Shown here: one piece after another, positions 1 through 6,718 of the stretch
Position numbering within the stretch: position 1 is the first letter of the stretch
Layout of the letters: each line of letters starts with the position of its first letter
Origin: an uncultured Porphyromonadaceae bacterium
GTDB lineage: Bacteria > Bacteroidota > Bacteroidia > Bacteroidales > Muribaculaceae
Assembly (NCBI GenBank): GCA_900550395.1
Contig: URSD01000040.1
Span: 1-23,313 of the forward strand
Direction: 5' to 3'
DNA: 23,313 nucleotides
Translations under genes and position numbers: made by a program
The notes under the pieces: generated by a model
Seen by the model: the letters and a program-made list of their open reading frames with translations, nothing else
Told to the model about the DNA's origin: nothing
Databases searched by the model: none

Positions 1-28
1 TCCCGTGCTACGTCCGCAAATAAGCATC

Positions 29-48
29 TACCCGCCGGATGGCGGGTA
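29..48. repeat. Hairpin 1, TACCCGCC/GGCGGGTA
   Basis: A perfect 8-bp inverted repeat, TACCCGCC and GGCGGGTA, with the loop GGAT. It is the first of three copies of a CCCGCC/GGCGGG hairpin in this gap and resembles REP-type palindromes. No gene edge is visible next to it. Confidence 0.75.
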
Positions 49-111
49 TCACAACTCCCCCCCCCCGGCGCCTATTCTGAAAATCGGATACAAAAACACA
101 GACGCCGTGCA

Positions 112-129
112 ACCCGCCATGCGGCGGGT
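112..129. repeat. Hairpin 2, ACCCGCC-ATGC-GGCGGGT
   Basis: A perfect 7-bp inverted repeat with the loop ATGC. Stem and loop are identical to the core of the copy at 204-225, so this is a repeated element and not a chance stem. Confidence 0.75.
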
Positions 130-150
130 AGATTCATGAGGTCGATGCTA

Positions 151-192
151 CCGGTGGTACGTCGCTCCCTGCGGTCGCTCCTTAACCACCGG
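151..192. repeat. Hairpin 3, CCGGTGGT/ACCACCGG with internal direct repeat
   Basis: CCGGTGGT (151-158) pairs with ACCACCGG (185-192). The 26-nt interior carries GTCGCTCC twice, at 161-168 and 174-181. A stem that encloses a short direct repeat suggests a designed small element, though the function is unknown. Confidence 0.55.
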
Positions 193-203
193 CTAACCAT
201 ATC

Positions 204-225
204 TTACCCGCCATGCGGCGGGTAA
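204..225. repeat. Hairpin 4, TTACCCGCC-ATGC-GGCGGGTAA
   Basis: A perfect 9-bp inverted repeat around the loop ATGC. It is the longest of the three CCCGCC/GGCGGG copies and shares its core and loop with the copy at 112-129. Confidence 0.75.
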
Positions 226-255
226 TCGCTTGATAAAGAACCCATCCCCCAGGCT

Positions 256-274
256 GCAAGCTCGGCGAGCTTGC
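256..274. repeat. Hairpin 5, GCAAGCTC-GGC-GAGCTTGC
   Basis: A perfect 8-bp stem with a 3-nt loop. It is not followed by a T run on either strand, so a simple intrinsic terminator is not supported. Confidence 0.65.
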
Positions 275-281
275 GTCCGTG

Positions 282-327
282 AAAATCCATTGAGATAACG
301 GCCTTATGGCCGGAGGCCATGGATTTT
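282..327. repeat. Hairpin 6, AAAATCCAT/ATGGATTTT with inner GGCC stems
   Basis: AAAATCCAT (282-290) is the exact reverse complement of ATGGATTTT (319-327). Between them lie GGCC blocks (GGCCTTATGGCC and then GGAGGCC) that can form a second, inner stem. The 24-bp palindrome at 332-355 follows directly. Confidence 0.6.
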
Positions 328-331
328 GTTA

Positions 332-355
332 ACCCCGGGCGCATGCGCCCGGGGT
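332..355. repeat. Perfect 24-bp palindrome
   Basis: The 24 bases are fully self-complementary. The left half is ACCCCGGGCGCA and the right half its reverse complement, with GCATGC at the centre. Such a site could bind a dimeric protein or form a cruciform. No U run follows, so a terminator role is unproven. Confidence 0.8.
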
Positions 356-423
356 CAGTAGCACACCCGCAGAATCAGCCCCGGAGGCGGCTGCACCACA
401 CCACCATACCCCCATAGAAAAAA

Positions 424-455
424 CTTCTGTCCCTTCTGACCTTCTGTCTTTCCGT
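424..455 (+). repeat. Four degenerate 8-bp tandem repeats
   Basis: Four successive octamers, CTTCTGTC, CCTTCTGA, CCTTCTGT and CTTTCCGT, lie in a pyrimidine-rich strand. No function is visible. Confidence 0.5.
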
Positions 456-652
456 ATCTCGCTGTCTACGGTAACTTTACCCACCAGCGCAAAAAAAATT
501 TTGGGGTATGTGACAAAAACATAGTCGAAAGGGGTGTTTCGTGTTGTAACTTTGCAGCGTCAGAATGTCAAAATTGCAAAGTTATGAGAAGAATCAATGA
601 AAACAGAGGACCGCAGGGCCAATTGAGGAACAGGCGCCCCGCCCTCCCTCTT

Positions 653-680
653 ACCTCTAAACTATCAACTCTAAACTCTT
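653..680 (+). repeat. 7-bp-period repeat tract after buk stop
   Basis: Four heptamers, ACCTCTA, AACTATC, AACTCTA and AACTCTT, end at the buk stop codon (680-682 on the minus strand), so on buk mRNA the tract is the first part of the 3' untranslated region. The 32 bases at 646-677 match 9304-9335 at 29 of 32 positions, which marks a dispersed repeat family. Confidence 0.7.
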
Positions 681-1741
681 CACCGATACTCCTTTATCTC
701 CTGCTCGCCGCGGAGCGCGGCAAGCCCGTTGGCGGCAAGGGCAAGCATCTCGTTCTCACCGGGATAGACATGTATCGGAGCGATGAAGCTGATGTAGTCC
801 CGCAGGCGACCAATCACATAGTCCGAGTAGGCCACGCCTCCCGTGAGCAGGATGGCGTCCACCCGGCCGTGCAGCACGGCCGCGGCGCCCCCTATCCACT
901 TGGCTATCGAGTGTATCATGCCGTCGACCACCAGCTCGGCCTTCCTGTCGCCGGCCTCTATGGCCTCGACTATGGCGCGCACGTCGGTGCAGCCCAGATG
1001 GGCGGCCAGCCCGGCGTTGCCGCTGATGCGGCGCTTCAGCTGCTCGCGCGTGTAGCGGCCCGAGAAGCAGAGGTCGATGAGCGCACCCGGCGGCAGCGAA
1101 CCCGCGCGCTCGGGCGAGAAGGGCCCCTCGCCGTCGAAGGCGTTGTTGACGTCGACGCAGCGGCCGTGGCGGTGTGCTCCTATGGAGATTCCGCCGCCCA
1201 GGTGGGCGACTATCAGGTTCAGGGCCTCGTAGGTGGTGTCGTGCTCGTGGGCGTAGCGGCGTGCTATGGCGCGCTGGTTCAAGGCGTGCCAGGTGGTGAT
1301 GCGCGGCAGCAGCGGCGAGCCGGAGATGCGCGCGGCGTCGTCCAGCTCGTCCACCACGCCGGGGTCGGCCGTCAGGGCGCGGCATCCCGGCAGACGTGCG
1401 GCAAAGTCGGCAGCGATGCGGCATCCCAGGTTGCACGCATGGTTGCGCATGGGGTGCTCGATCTCGCCGAGCATGATGTCGTTGACGGCATAGACGCCGC
1501 CCTCCACGGGCTTCAGCAGACCGCCGCGGGCCACAATGGCGTCAAATCGGAAGGGAATGCCGTTGCGGGCGAGCTCGTCGAGGATGAGGTCGCGGCGGAA
1601 TTCAAACTGGTCAGACACCAATTCAAAAGGCTCGAGGTCGGCTACCGAGTGGCTGATGTTGCTCGAGAACACGGGTGTCATGTCGTCGAAGACAGCTATT
1701 TTGGTCGAGGTGGAACCCGGATTGATGGTGAGGAGTCTCAT
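680..1741 (-). CDS. buk: Butyrate kinase
   Basis: A cytoplasmic acetokinase-fold (ASKHA) enzyme that converts butyryl phosphate plus ADP to butyrate plus ATP. At 353 residues it has the usual family length. Seen directly: the N-terminal phosphate motif NPGSTSTK (7-14), the second phosphate-binding segment HLGGGISIGAH (180-190), the conserved FDGEGPFSPERAGSLP stretch (202-217), the adenosine motif LTGGVAYS (299-306) and NEMLALAANGL (330-340). It starts 5 bp after the phosphate butyryltransferase stop, so the two are co-transcribed and act in sequence. In Bacteroidales such pairs may also act on isobutyryl or isovaleryl phosphate from branched amino acids; the substrate cannot be decided from sequence. 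The family call is close to certain. Confidence 0.95.
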   Translation of the reverse strand: MRLLTINPGSTSTKIAVFDDMTPVFSSNISHSVADLEPFELVSDQFEFRRDLILDELARNGIPFRFDAIVARGGLLKPVEGGVYAVNDIMLGEIEHPMRNHACNLGCRIAADFAARLPGCRALTADPGVVDELDDAARISGSPLLPRITTWHALNQRAIARRYAHEHDTTYEALNLIVAHLGGGISIGAHRHGRCVDVNNAFDGEGPFSPERAGSLPPGALIDLCFSGRYTREQLKRRISGNAGLAAHLGCTDVRAIVEAIEAGDRKAELVVDGMIHSIAKWIGGAAAVLHGRVDAILLTGGVAYSDYVIGRLRDYISFIAPIHVYPGENEMLALAANGLAALRGEQEIKEYR

Positions 1742-1746
1742 AGCGT

Positions 1747-2667
1747 TCAGTTGGTGGATAGGGTTTTGAGGCAGGCCATGGCAAGGCTGTACAGTTTGCC
1801 GCGCGGAGAATCGCCGCGCGAGGGGAGGACCACGGGCGCCGTAGTGCCCATGAGCATGCCGGCGTTGATGGCTCCGGCAAAGGTGGTGACGGTCTTGTAG
1901 AACACGTTGGCGGCCTCTATGTCGGGCATGAGCAGCCCGTCGGCGCAGCCTGCCACGGGCGACACTATGCCCTTGACGGCGGCGGCTCCCGGTTCGCAGG
2001 CGCAGCGCACGTCCATCGGGCCGTCCACAGTGGCGGCGCCGAACGCGCCCTCTGCGGCCAGACGGCGCAGCTCGGCGTAATCGAGCGTGACGGGGAAGCG
2101 CGGACTCGTCTGCTCGGTGCAGTGTATGAGGGCGATGCGGGGCTGTGCGATGCCGAAGCTGCGTATGGTGGCCGTCATCTCCGCGAGCATGGCGGTGCGT
2201 TGCGCCAGGGTGGGGAAAGGGATGACGGCGGCGTCGGCGAAGAACAGGAGCCGGCCGTGGCCGGGTATCTCCGAGGCGGTGATGTGCGACAGCACGCCGC
2301 CCGGCGGCAGCAGACCGAGCTGCTTGTCGAGGACGGCATGCAGCAGCACGTCGGTGTTCATCATGCCTTTCATGAGCACGTCGGCGCTCCCGCCGCGCAC
2401 CAGCGCCACGGCGCGGCGTGCGGCATCCTCGGGCGTGTCGCTCTGCTCAAGGGTCACGCGGCCGGGACTGGCGGTCACGAAAGGCAATTGCCGCAACTCG
2501 TCGGTGCGGCCTACGAGGATGAAGTCGGCGAAGCCTTCCTGCAGGGCGGCCTCTACGGCTTCGCGGGTGTGGTCGTCGTGGGGATAGGCCACGGCTACGC
2601 GCTTGCGGCGCGAGGGGTGGCCGAGCAGGTGGGCCGAGAGGTCGGCGAAGCTGGTGATCGGTGTCAT
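1747..2667 (-). CDS. ptb: Phosphate butyryltransferase
   Basis: A phosphate acetyl/butyryltransferase family (PF01515) enzyme that exchanges CoA for phosphate on butyryl-CoA and feeds butyrate kinase. The 306-residue length fits Ptb and is shorter than most Pta proteins. Conserved blocks seen: ADVLMKGMMNTD (95-106), GPMDV (216-220), GLLMPDIEAANVFYKTVTTF (244-263) and the C-terminal TTAPVVLPSRGDSPRGKL (275-292). It lies 5 bp upstream of buk and 22 bp after the histidine kinase gene on the same strand. Direct pairing with buk favours butyryl or a branched acyl group over acetyl as substrate. This is inference from gene order. Confidence 0.93.
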   Translation of the reverse strand: MTPITSFADLSAHLLGHPSRRKRVAVAYPHDDHTREAVEAALQEGFADFILVGRTDELRQLPFVTASPGRVTLEQSDTPEDAARRAVALVRGGSADVLMKGMMNTDVLLHAVLDKQLGLLPPGGVLSHITASEIPGHGRLLFFADAAVIPFPTLAQRTAMLAEMTATIRSFGIAQPRIALIHCTEQTSPRFPVTLDYAELRRLAAEGAFGAATVDGPMDVRCACEPGAAAVKGIVSPVAGCADGLLMPDIEAANVFYKTVTTFAGAINAGMLMGTTAPVVLPSRGDSPRGKLYSLAMACLKTLSTN

Positions 2668-2689
2668 GGCGGTAGATTGAGGTTGTGTG

Positions 2690-3910
2690 TCAGGCGCGCG
2701 GCAGCTCTATGCGGAATGTGGTGCCCGCGCCGGGAGTGGAGGATTTGACGAAGATGCGGCCGTCGTGGTACTGCTCCACGATGCGCCGCGCGAGGGTGAG
2801 GCCGAGGCCCCAGCCGCGCTTCTTGGTGGTGAACCCCGGCGAGAACACGTTCTTGAAGTTCTTGCGCGCGATGCCCTTGCCGGTGTCGGCCACTTCGATG
2901 AAGATGCGCCGGGCGCCGTCGCAGCCGGCGGTGACGCTGATGGTGCCGTCGCCGCTGATGGCGTCGACGGCGTTCTTGATGAGGTTTTCCATAACCCAGG
3001 CGAACAGCGGCGGGCAGGCCCTGACGGGCAGGGGCTGCTCCCCGGCGTCGGCCCTGAGGGCGATGCGGCCGGAGATGCGCGTCGCCATATAGTCGGTGGC
3101 GCCGAGGATGATGTCGCGCATGTCGGCCTGCTCCATCTGCGGCTTCGAGCCTATCTTGGAGAAGCGGGAGGCTATGGAACCGAGGCGCGTCACGTCCTTG
3201 TTGAGCTCGGCCATGATGTCGGGCGGCACGCCCATGCCCGGCAGCAGCTCCATCCACGCCATGAGCGACGAGATGGGCGTGCCCAGCTGGTGGGCCGTCT
3301 CCTTGCTCAGACCCACCCACACCTTGTTCTGCTCGGCCTTCTTGATGGATATTACGGCGAAGTAGACCACGGCCACGAACACCAGCATCACCAGCGACTG
3401 CACGTAGGGGAAGCGCGTCAGGCGCTTGAGCAGCGTCGAATCCTCGTAATAGAGGTGCTGCGTGACGCCCGGCGCTATGTCGAAGTCGATGACGTTGGTG
3501 CTTCCGGCCAGTGCCTTGAGCTTGCCGCGCAGGAAGCGCTCGTTGGCGGCGTTGAGCGCCATCGGTGCCAGGGAGTCCACCGGCTCGGGCAGGCGGAAGT
3601 TGCGGTGCTGCAGTATGTTGCTCTCGTCGTCGGTGAGCAGCACGGGGATGGTGGTATTGGCCTCGATGATGCCGAGCAGGAAGTCGACGTCGACGCGGGC
3701 GCCCGTGCTGTCGCTGCTCTCGGCCGAGAGCACGCGCACCATCTCGCGCGTGGCGTCGGCCCATATCTGCATGCGCTCGCGCTCCTGCGCGGAGAGATCG
3801 CGCACCAGGCCGTCGCTGATCCACAGGAACATAGCCACGACGGCGGCCGCCGTGATCAGAAAGGCCGTGCGGCCGAAGCGCCGGATGTCTATGTAGCGCG
3901 CCAGGCTCAC
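2690..3910 (-). CDS. Orphan sensor histidine kinase
   Basis: A membrane sensor kinase of 406 residues. Two membrane segments (about 15-32 and 168-188) bracket a roughly 135-residue extracytoplasmic sensing region that I do not recognise. The cytoplasmic part has the HisKA phospho-acceptor box ETAHQLGTPISS with His207, then an HATPase_c domain with N box MENLIKNAVDAI (Asn309, Asn313), G1 box DTGKGI (342-347) and the GFTTK/GWGLGL lid and G2 region (359-371). The HQLGTP form of the H box is common in Bacteroidetes kinases. Translation starts at GTG (3908-3910), overlapping the stop of the upstream gene in GTGA, so the two are coupled. No response regulator gene is present in the window, so the partner is unknown. 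Confidence 0.9.
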   Translation of the reverse strand: MSLARYIDIRRFGRTAFLITAAAVVAMFLWISDGLVRDLSAQERERMQIWADATREMVRVLSAESSDSTGARVDVDFLLGIIEANTTIPVLLTDDESNILQHRNFRLPEPVDSLAPMALNAANERFLRGKLKALAGSTNVIDFDIAPGVTQHLYYEDSTLLKRLTRFPYVQSLVMLVFVAVVYFAVISIKKAEQNKVWVGLSKETAHQLGTPISSLMAWMELLPGMGVPPDIMAELNKDVTRLGSIASRFSKIGSKPQMEQADMRDIILGATDYMATRISGRIALRADAGEQPLPVRACPPLFAWVMENLIKNAVDAISGDGTISVTAGCDGARRIFIEVADTGKGIARKNFKNVFSPGFTTKKRGWGLGLTLARRIVEQYHDGRIFVKSSTPGAGTTFRIELPRA

Positions 3911-4422
3911 TCGCTATACCACTTGGAGTACATCAGGTAGTTGTGGGCTATCTTCTGGTTTATCTCGCGGCTCTGGGCCGGGTCGACCATCTTGATGAAT
4001 TTGGCGGGGGCGCCGGCCCACAGCTCGTTGGGGCCTATCTTGGTGCGCGACAGCACCACGGCGCCGGCGGCCACGATGGCGCCCTCGCCCACCTCGGCGT
4101 CATCCATCACCACGGCGCCCATGCCTATGAGGGCGAGGTCGTGGATCTTGGCGCCGTGGATGGTGACGTTGTGGCCTATGCTTACGTCGTCGCCTATCTC
4201 GATGGTGGATTTCTGGTAGAGCGTGTGGAGTACGGAGCCGTCCTGCACGTTGACGCGGTTGCCGATGCGTATGCTGTTGACGTCGCCGCGCAGCACGGCG
4301 TTGAACCATATGCTGCATCCGTCGCCCATCACCACGTCGCCCACGACGGTGGCGTTCTCGGCCAGGAAGCAGTCTTTGCCTATCTGCGGCGTAACGCCGC
4401 GCAGAGGAATTATCAGTGCCAT
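3907..4422 (-). CDS. Gamma-carbonic-anhydrase-family (YrdA-like) hexapeptide protein
   Basis: A left-handed beta-helix protein of 171 residues built from hexapeptide repeats (for example IGDDVSIGHNVTIHGA, 76-91) with a C-terminal helix. Three histidines in the positions expected for the zinc site are present: His66, His84 and His89, the last two five residues apart as in Methanosarcina Cam. It may hydrate CO2, but many YrdA/PaaY-like members show no or weak activity, so catalysis is uncertain. It overlaps the histidine kinase start by 4 bp. Upstream, twelve bases separate its start from the inner end of a 7-bp-period repeat tract (4435-4483). No clear promoter box is seen in the 70 bases upstream. 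Confidence 0.9.
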   Translation of the reverse strand: MALIIPLRGVTPQIGKDCFLAENATVVGDVVMGDGCSIWFNAVLRGDVNSIRIGNRVNVQDGSVLHTLYQKSTIEIGDDVSIGHNVTIHGAKIHDLALIGMGAVVMDDAEVGEGAIVAAGAVVLSRTKIGPNELWAGAPAKFIKMVDPAQSREINQKIAHNYLMYSKWYSE

Positions 4423-4434
4423 AATCGGTTATAT

Positions 4435-4934
4435 AAAAAGTATTAAGTATTAAGTATTAAGTATGATGTGTGAAGTATTAAGTGTTGGTTTAGTGTTAGG
4501 GGTGGGGCTGGCGGCCGGTTTTGGCTTTCATGCTGCATATCACGGAGGTGAGGATGCGCAGGATTTCTTGAGTTTTGAGGTATATCGGTTTTGCCTGTTC
4601 TATATCTATGAATTGAGCTTTTTTAAGTAGCCTTATCCAGTAAAGAGTTTCGTTTGCTTCTTTTTGTGCTATGCCGAGTTTGTGGATGAAGTCGGAACCG
4701 CTTTCGGCATAAATTGCTTCGGCAATGTTTGCTCCGATAGATGTGCCACTGCGCAGAAGTTGCTTGCTGATTACAAATTCTTTGCTTGTCTCTGTCAGAA
4801 AACGATATAGATCGATGATGTCAAGAGCAAGGTTTTCAGCCTTTTCAAGCTTGATGTCGTTCTCCATATCCACGCACAGTCAACAACTTAACACTTAATA
4901 CTTAATACCTAATACCTAATACTTCATACTTAAT
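4435..4934. mobile_element. IVS-like cassette: inverted heptamer arms around a four-helix-bundle gene
   Basis: The left arm (4435-4483) is seven heptamers reading AAAAAGT, ATTAAGT three times, ATGATGT, GTGAAGT, ATTAAGT. The right arm (4886-4934) is seven heptamers reading ACTTAAC, ACTTAAT twice, ACCTAAT twice, ACTTCAT, ACTTAAT. Read as inverted repeats the arms match at 39 of 49 positions, so a transcript could form a long stem with the gene at 4496-4867 in the loop. The right arm ends on the stop codon of the aminopeptidase gene, and the left arm ends 12 bp before the next start. The layout resembles intervening sequences of 23S rRNA, which carry the same protein family between complementary arms. 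Mobility is inferred; no target duplication was identified. Confidence 0.5.
4496..4867 (-). CDS. Four helix bundle protein (23S rRNA intervening-sequence protein family)
   Basis: A 123-residue all-helical protein of the S23/IVP family (PF05635, TIGR02436). The diagnostic stretch SKQLLRSGTSIGANIAEA is followed by a glutamate- and lysine-rich helix, KLGIAQKEANETLYWIRLL. I chose ATG at 4865-4867; a GTG two codons upstream (4871-4873) is in frame and would give 125 residues. Family members occur inside 23S rRNA intervening sequences and as solitary genes, and are related in fold to the Avd protein of diversity-generating retroelements; their biochemical role is not settled. This copy sits alone between unrelated genes and is flanked by inverted heptamer tracts. 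Its base composition is more AT-rich than its neighbours, which supports acquisition from elsewhere. Confidence 0.92.
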   Translation of the reverse strand: MENDIKLEKAENLALDIIDLYRFLTETSKEFVISKQLLRSGTSIGANIAEAIYAESGSDFIHKLGIAQKEANETLYWIRLLKKAQFIDIEQAKPIYLKTQEILRILTSVICSMKAKTGRQPHP

Positions 4935-6715
4935 TAAATTGCTTCGGTCTTTTCTTTGAGCCATTCGCGGGCAGGCTCGTCCAGCGCGGGGGCCAGGGTG
5001 TCGTAGACGTGAGCGTGATAGCGGTTGATCCACGTGAGCTCGTCCTCGGTCATCATCTCGGTTGCCAGCAGGCGCGTGTCGAAGGGGAAGAGCGTAAGGG
5101 TCTCGAACTTGTAGAAGCGGCCGAACTCGGTGTCGAAGGCCGGGACCGTGAGCACGAGGTTTTCGCAGCGGATGCCGTGCACGCCGGCGCGGTAGAGGCC
5201 GGGCTCGTTGCTCGTTATCATGCCGGGCGTCAGCGGCGCGGGCACGTAGTTCAGGCGGATGCTCTGGGGGCCTTCGTGCACGTTCAGGAAGTGGCCCACG
5301 CCGTGGCCCGTGCCGTGCAGGTAGCTGAGGCCGTGCTGCCAGAGGTACTGGCGGGCCAGGGCGTCGAGCTGTGTGCCGCATGTGCCTTCGGGGAAGATGG
5401 CTGTGGCGAGGGCGATGTGACCCTTCATCACCAGGGTGAAGTCGGCGCGCTCCTGCTGAGTGGGGTCGCCGAGGCATATCGTGCGTGTGATGTCGGTGGT
5501 GCCGTCGAGGTACTGCGCGCCGCTGTCGATGAGCAGCAGTCCCTCGGGACGCAGCGTGGCGTTGCTGACCTCGTCGGCCTCGTAGTGCACGATGGCGCCG
5601 TGGGGGCCGTAACCGGCGATGGTGCCGAAGCTCTCGTCGAAGAACAGCGGCATGGCGCTGCGGTGGCGCAGGAGTATCTCGGCGACGTCCATCTCGGTGA
5701 TGGCCTCGCCGGCGCCGAGGCGGCGTTCCAGCTCCATCACGGCGTGCACCAGGGCGACGCCGTCGCGGCGCATGGCTTCGCGCACACCGGCTACCTGCAC
5801 CTCGTTCTTGCATGCCTTGGGCATCGCCAGGGGCGACGTGCTCTCGACGGCACGGTCGCCGAAGGCTTCCATTATGCCGTAGGCCGTGGAGGCGGGGTCG
5901 AGCAGTACGCGGCGCTGCGTGGAGAGGCTTGCGGCGAAGTCCTTGACGGAGCCGTAGGGGCGCATCTGTACGCCCTGCGAGGCGAGGTAGGCGGCCACGT
6001 CGTCGCCCACCTTGTCGCGGTCGATGAACAGGAGGTTGCCTTCCGGACCGAGGTAGGTGAAGGCCGTGGCGACGGGGTTGTACTTCACGTCGCGGCTGCG
6101 GATGTTGAGCAGCCATGCCGTCTGGTCGAGCGCGGAGACGAAGACGGCGTCGGCGCCGTGGCGGCGTGCCTCCTCAAGAGCGTCGGCAATCTTGTCGGCG
6201 GCGCTGCGTCCGGCGTATTTCTCCTCGTGGACGAAGACGGCGCACTTGGGGAGCGCGGGGCGGTCGGCCCATATGGCGGGCAGAGGGTCGAAGCCTGTGT
6301 CGAGCAGGATGCCGCGCGACTTCAGCGCCGCGCGCAGGCTGCGCATGGCTCCGGTGCTGTACAGCATGCCGTCGACGCCTACGGTGGCGCCTGCCTGAAG
6401 GTGCGCTGTGAGCCACTCCTCTATGGAGGGCGTCTCGGGCAGGCCTTCTTTCATGAGCTGTATTTCGGATCCCTCGAGCTGCGCCTCGGCCTGGAGGAAG
6501 TAGCGCGAGTCGGTCCAGAGCATGGCGGGAGCCGACGCGGGCACCACGAGGGTGCCTGCCGAGCCGTTGAAGCCGCTGAGCCAGCGGCGCGCCTGCCAGT
6601 GCGAGGCTATGTATTCGCTCATGTGTGGGTCGGCCTGTGGTATGATGGCGGCGTCGATGCCGTTGTTTTTCATCTGTGCGCGCAGGGCGGCCAGACGTTC
6701 TTCTGTTGTGTTCAT
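4934..6715 (-). CDS. Aminopeptidase P family protein (M24B metallopeptidase)
   Basis: A cytoplasmic Xaa-Pro aminopeptidase of 593 residues, the long three-domain form: two creatinase-like N-terminal domains (about 5-150 and 155-300) and a C-terminal pita-bread catalytic domain (about 305-530) with a C-terminal extension (about 530-593). The five metal ligands are visible: Asp397 and Asp408 (IDSGAQYLDGTTDITRT), His471 (HGTGHGVGHF), Glu504 (TSNEPGLY) and Glu518 (IRCENLVL). It should release N-terminal residues before proline and so help peptide catabolism. It begins 3 bp after the yraN stop, so it belongs to the same transcription unit. Its stop codon touches the heptamer arm that leads into the four-helix-bundle gene. 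Confidence 0.94.
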   Translation of the reverse strand: MNTTEERLAALRAQMKNNGIDAAIIPQADPHMSEYIASHWQARRWLSGFNGSAGTLVVPASAPAMLWTDSRYFLQAEAQLEGSEIQLMKEGLPETPSIEEWLTAHLQAGATVGVDGMLYSTGAMRSLRAALKSRGILLDTGFDPLPAIWADRPALPKCAVFVHEEKYAGRSAADKIADALEEARRHGADAVFVSALDQTAWLLNIRSRDVKYNPVATAFTYLGPEGNLLFIDRDKVGDDVAAYLASQGVQMRPYGSVKDFAASLSTQRRVLLDPASTAYGIMEAFGDRAVESTSPLAMPKACKNEVQVAGVREAMRRDGVALVHAVMELERRLGAGEAITEMDVAEILLRHRSAMPLFFDESFGTIAGYGPHGAIVHYEADEVSNATLRPEGLLLIDSGAQYLDGTTDITRTICLGDPTQQERADFTLVMKGHIALATAIFPEGTCGTQLDALARQYLWQHGLSYLHGTGHGVGHFLNVHEGPQSIRLNYVPAPLTPGMITSNEPGLYRAGVHGIRCENLVLTVPAFDTEFGRFYKFETLTLFPFDTRLLATEMMTEDELTWINRYHAHVYDTLAPALDEPAREWLKEKTEAI

Positions 6716-6718
6716 AAG

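Larger units (their letters stand above)
1..583. other. Gene-free region rich in small hairpins
   Basis: I see no supportable gene here. The stretch holds at least seven inverted repeats between 29 and 355, a run of ten C at 57-66, four degenerate 8-bp repeats at 424-455, and a pair of inverted TAACTTTGCA boxes at 547-584. The reading frame that starts at 584 on the plus strand runs antisense through buk and has the composition of a shadow frame, so it is not called. The window edge cuts the region, so an upstream gene may begin or end just outside. Confidence 0.7.

Noticed and set aside
29..225. CRISPR-like array from repeated GGCGGG hairpins
   Set aside because: Only three copies exist, spacing is uneven (82 and 94 bp between centres), repeats differ in length, and no cas gene is present.
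499..554. Complete plus-strand promoter using TTTTGGGG and TAACTTTG
   Set aside because: The two boxes are about 44 nt apart, far from the 19 nt expected, and no gene follows.
584..1900. Open frame of 438 codons on the plus strand through buk and ptb
   Set aside because: The minus strand encodes complete Buk and Ptb motifs. The plus-strand product has shadow-frame composition, and its start lies in the repeat region.
2664..3824. Alternative minus-strand frame over the histidine kinase gene
   Set aside because: The product is Arg/His/Pro-rich as expected of an out-of-frame reading; the kinase boxes lie in the other frame.
4435..4934. Insertion sequence with a transposase
   Set aside because: The only gene between the arms is a four-helix-bundle protein without a DDE, HUH or recombinase motif.
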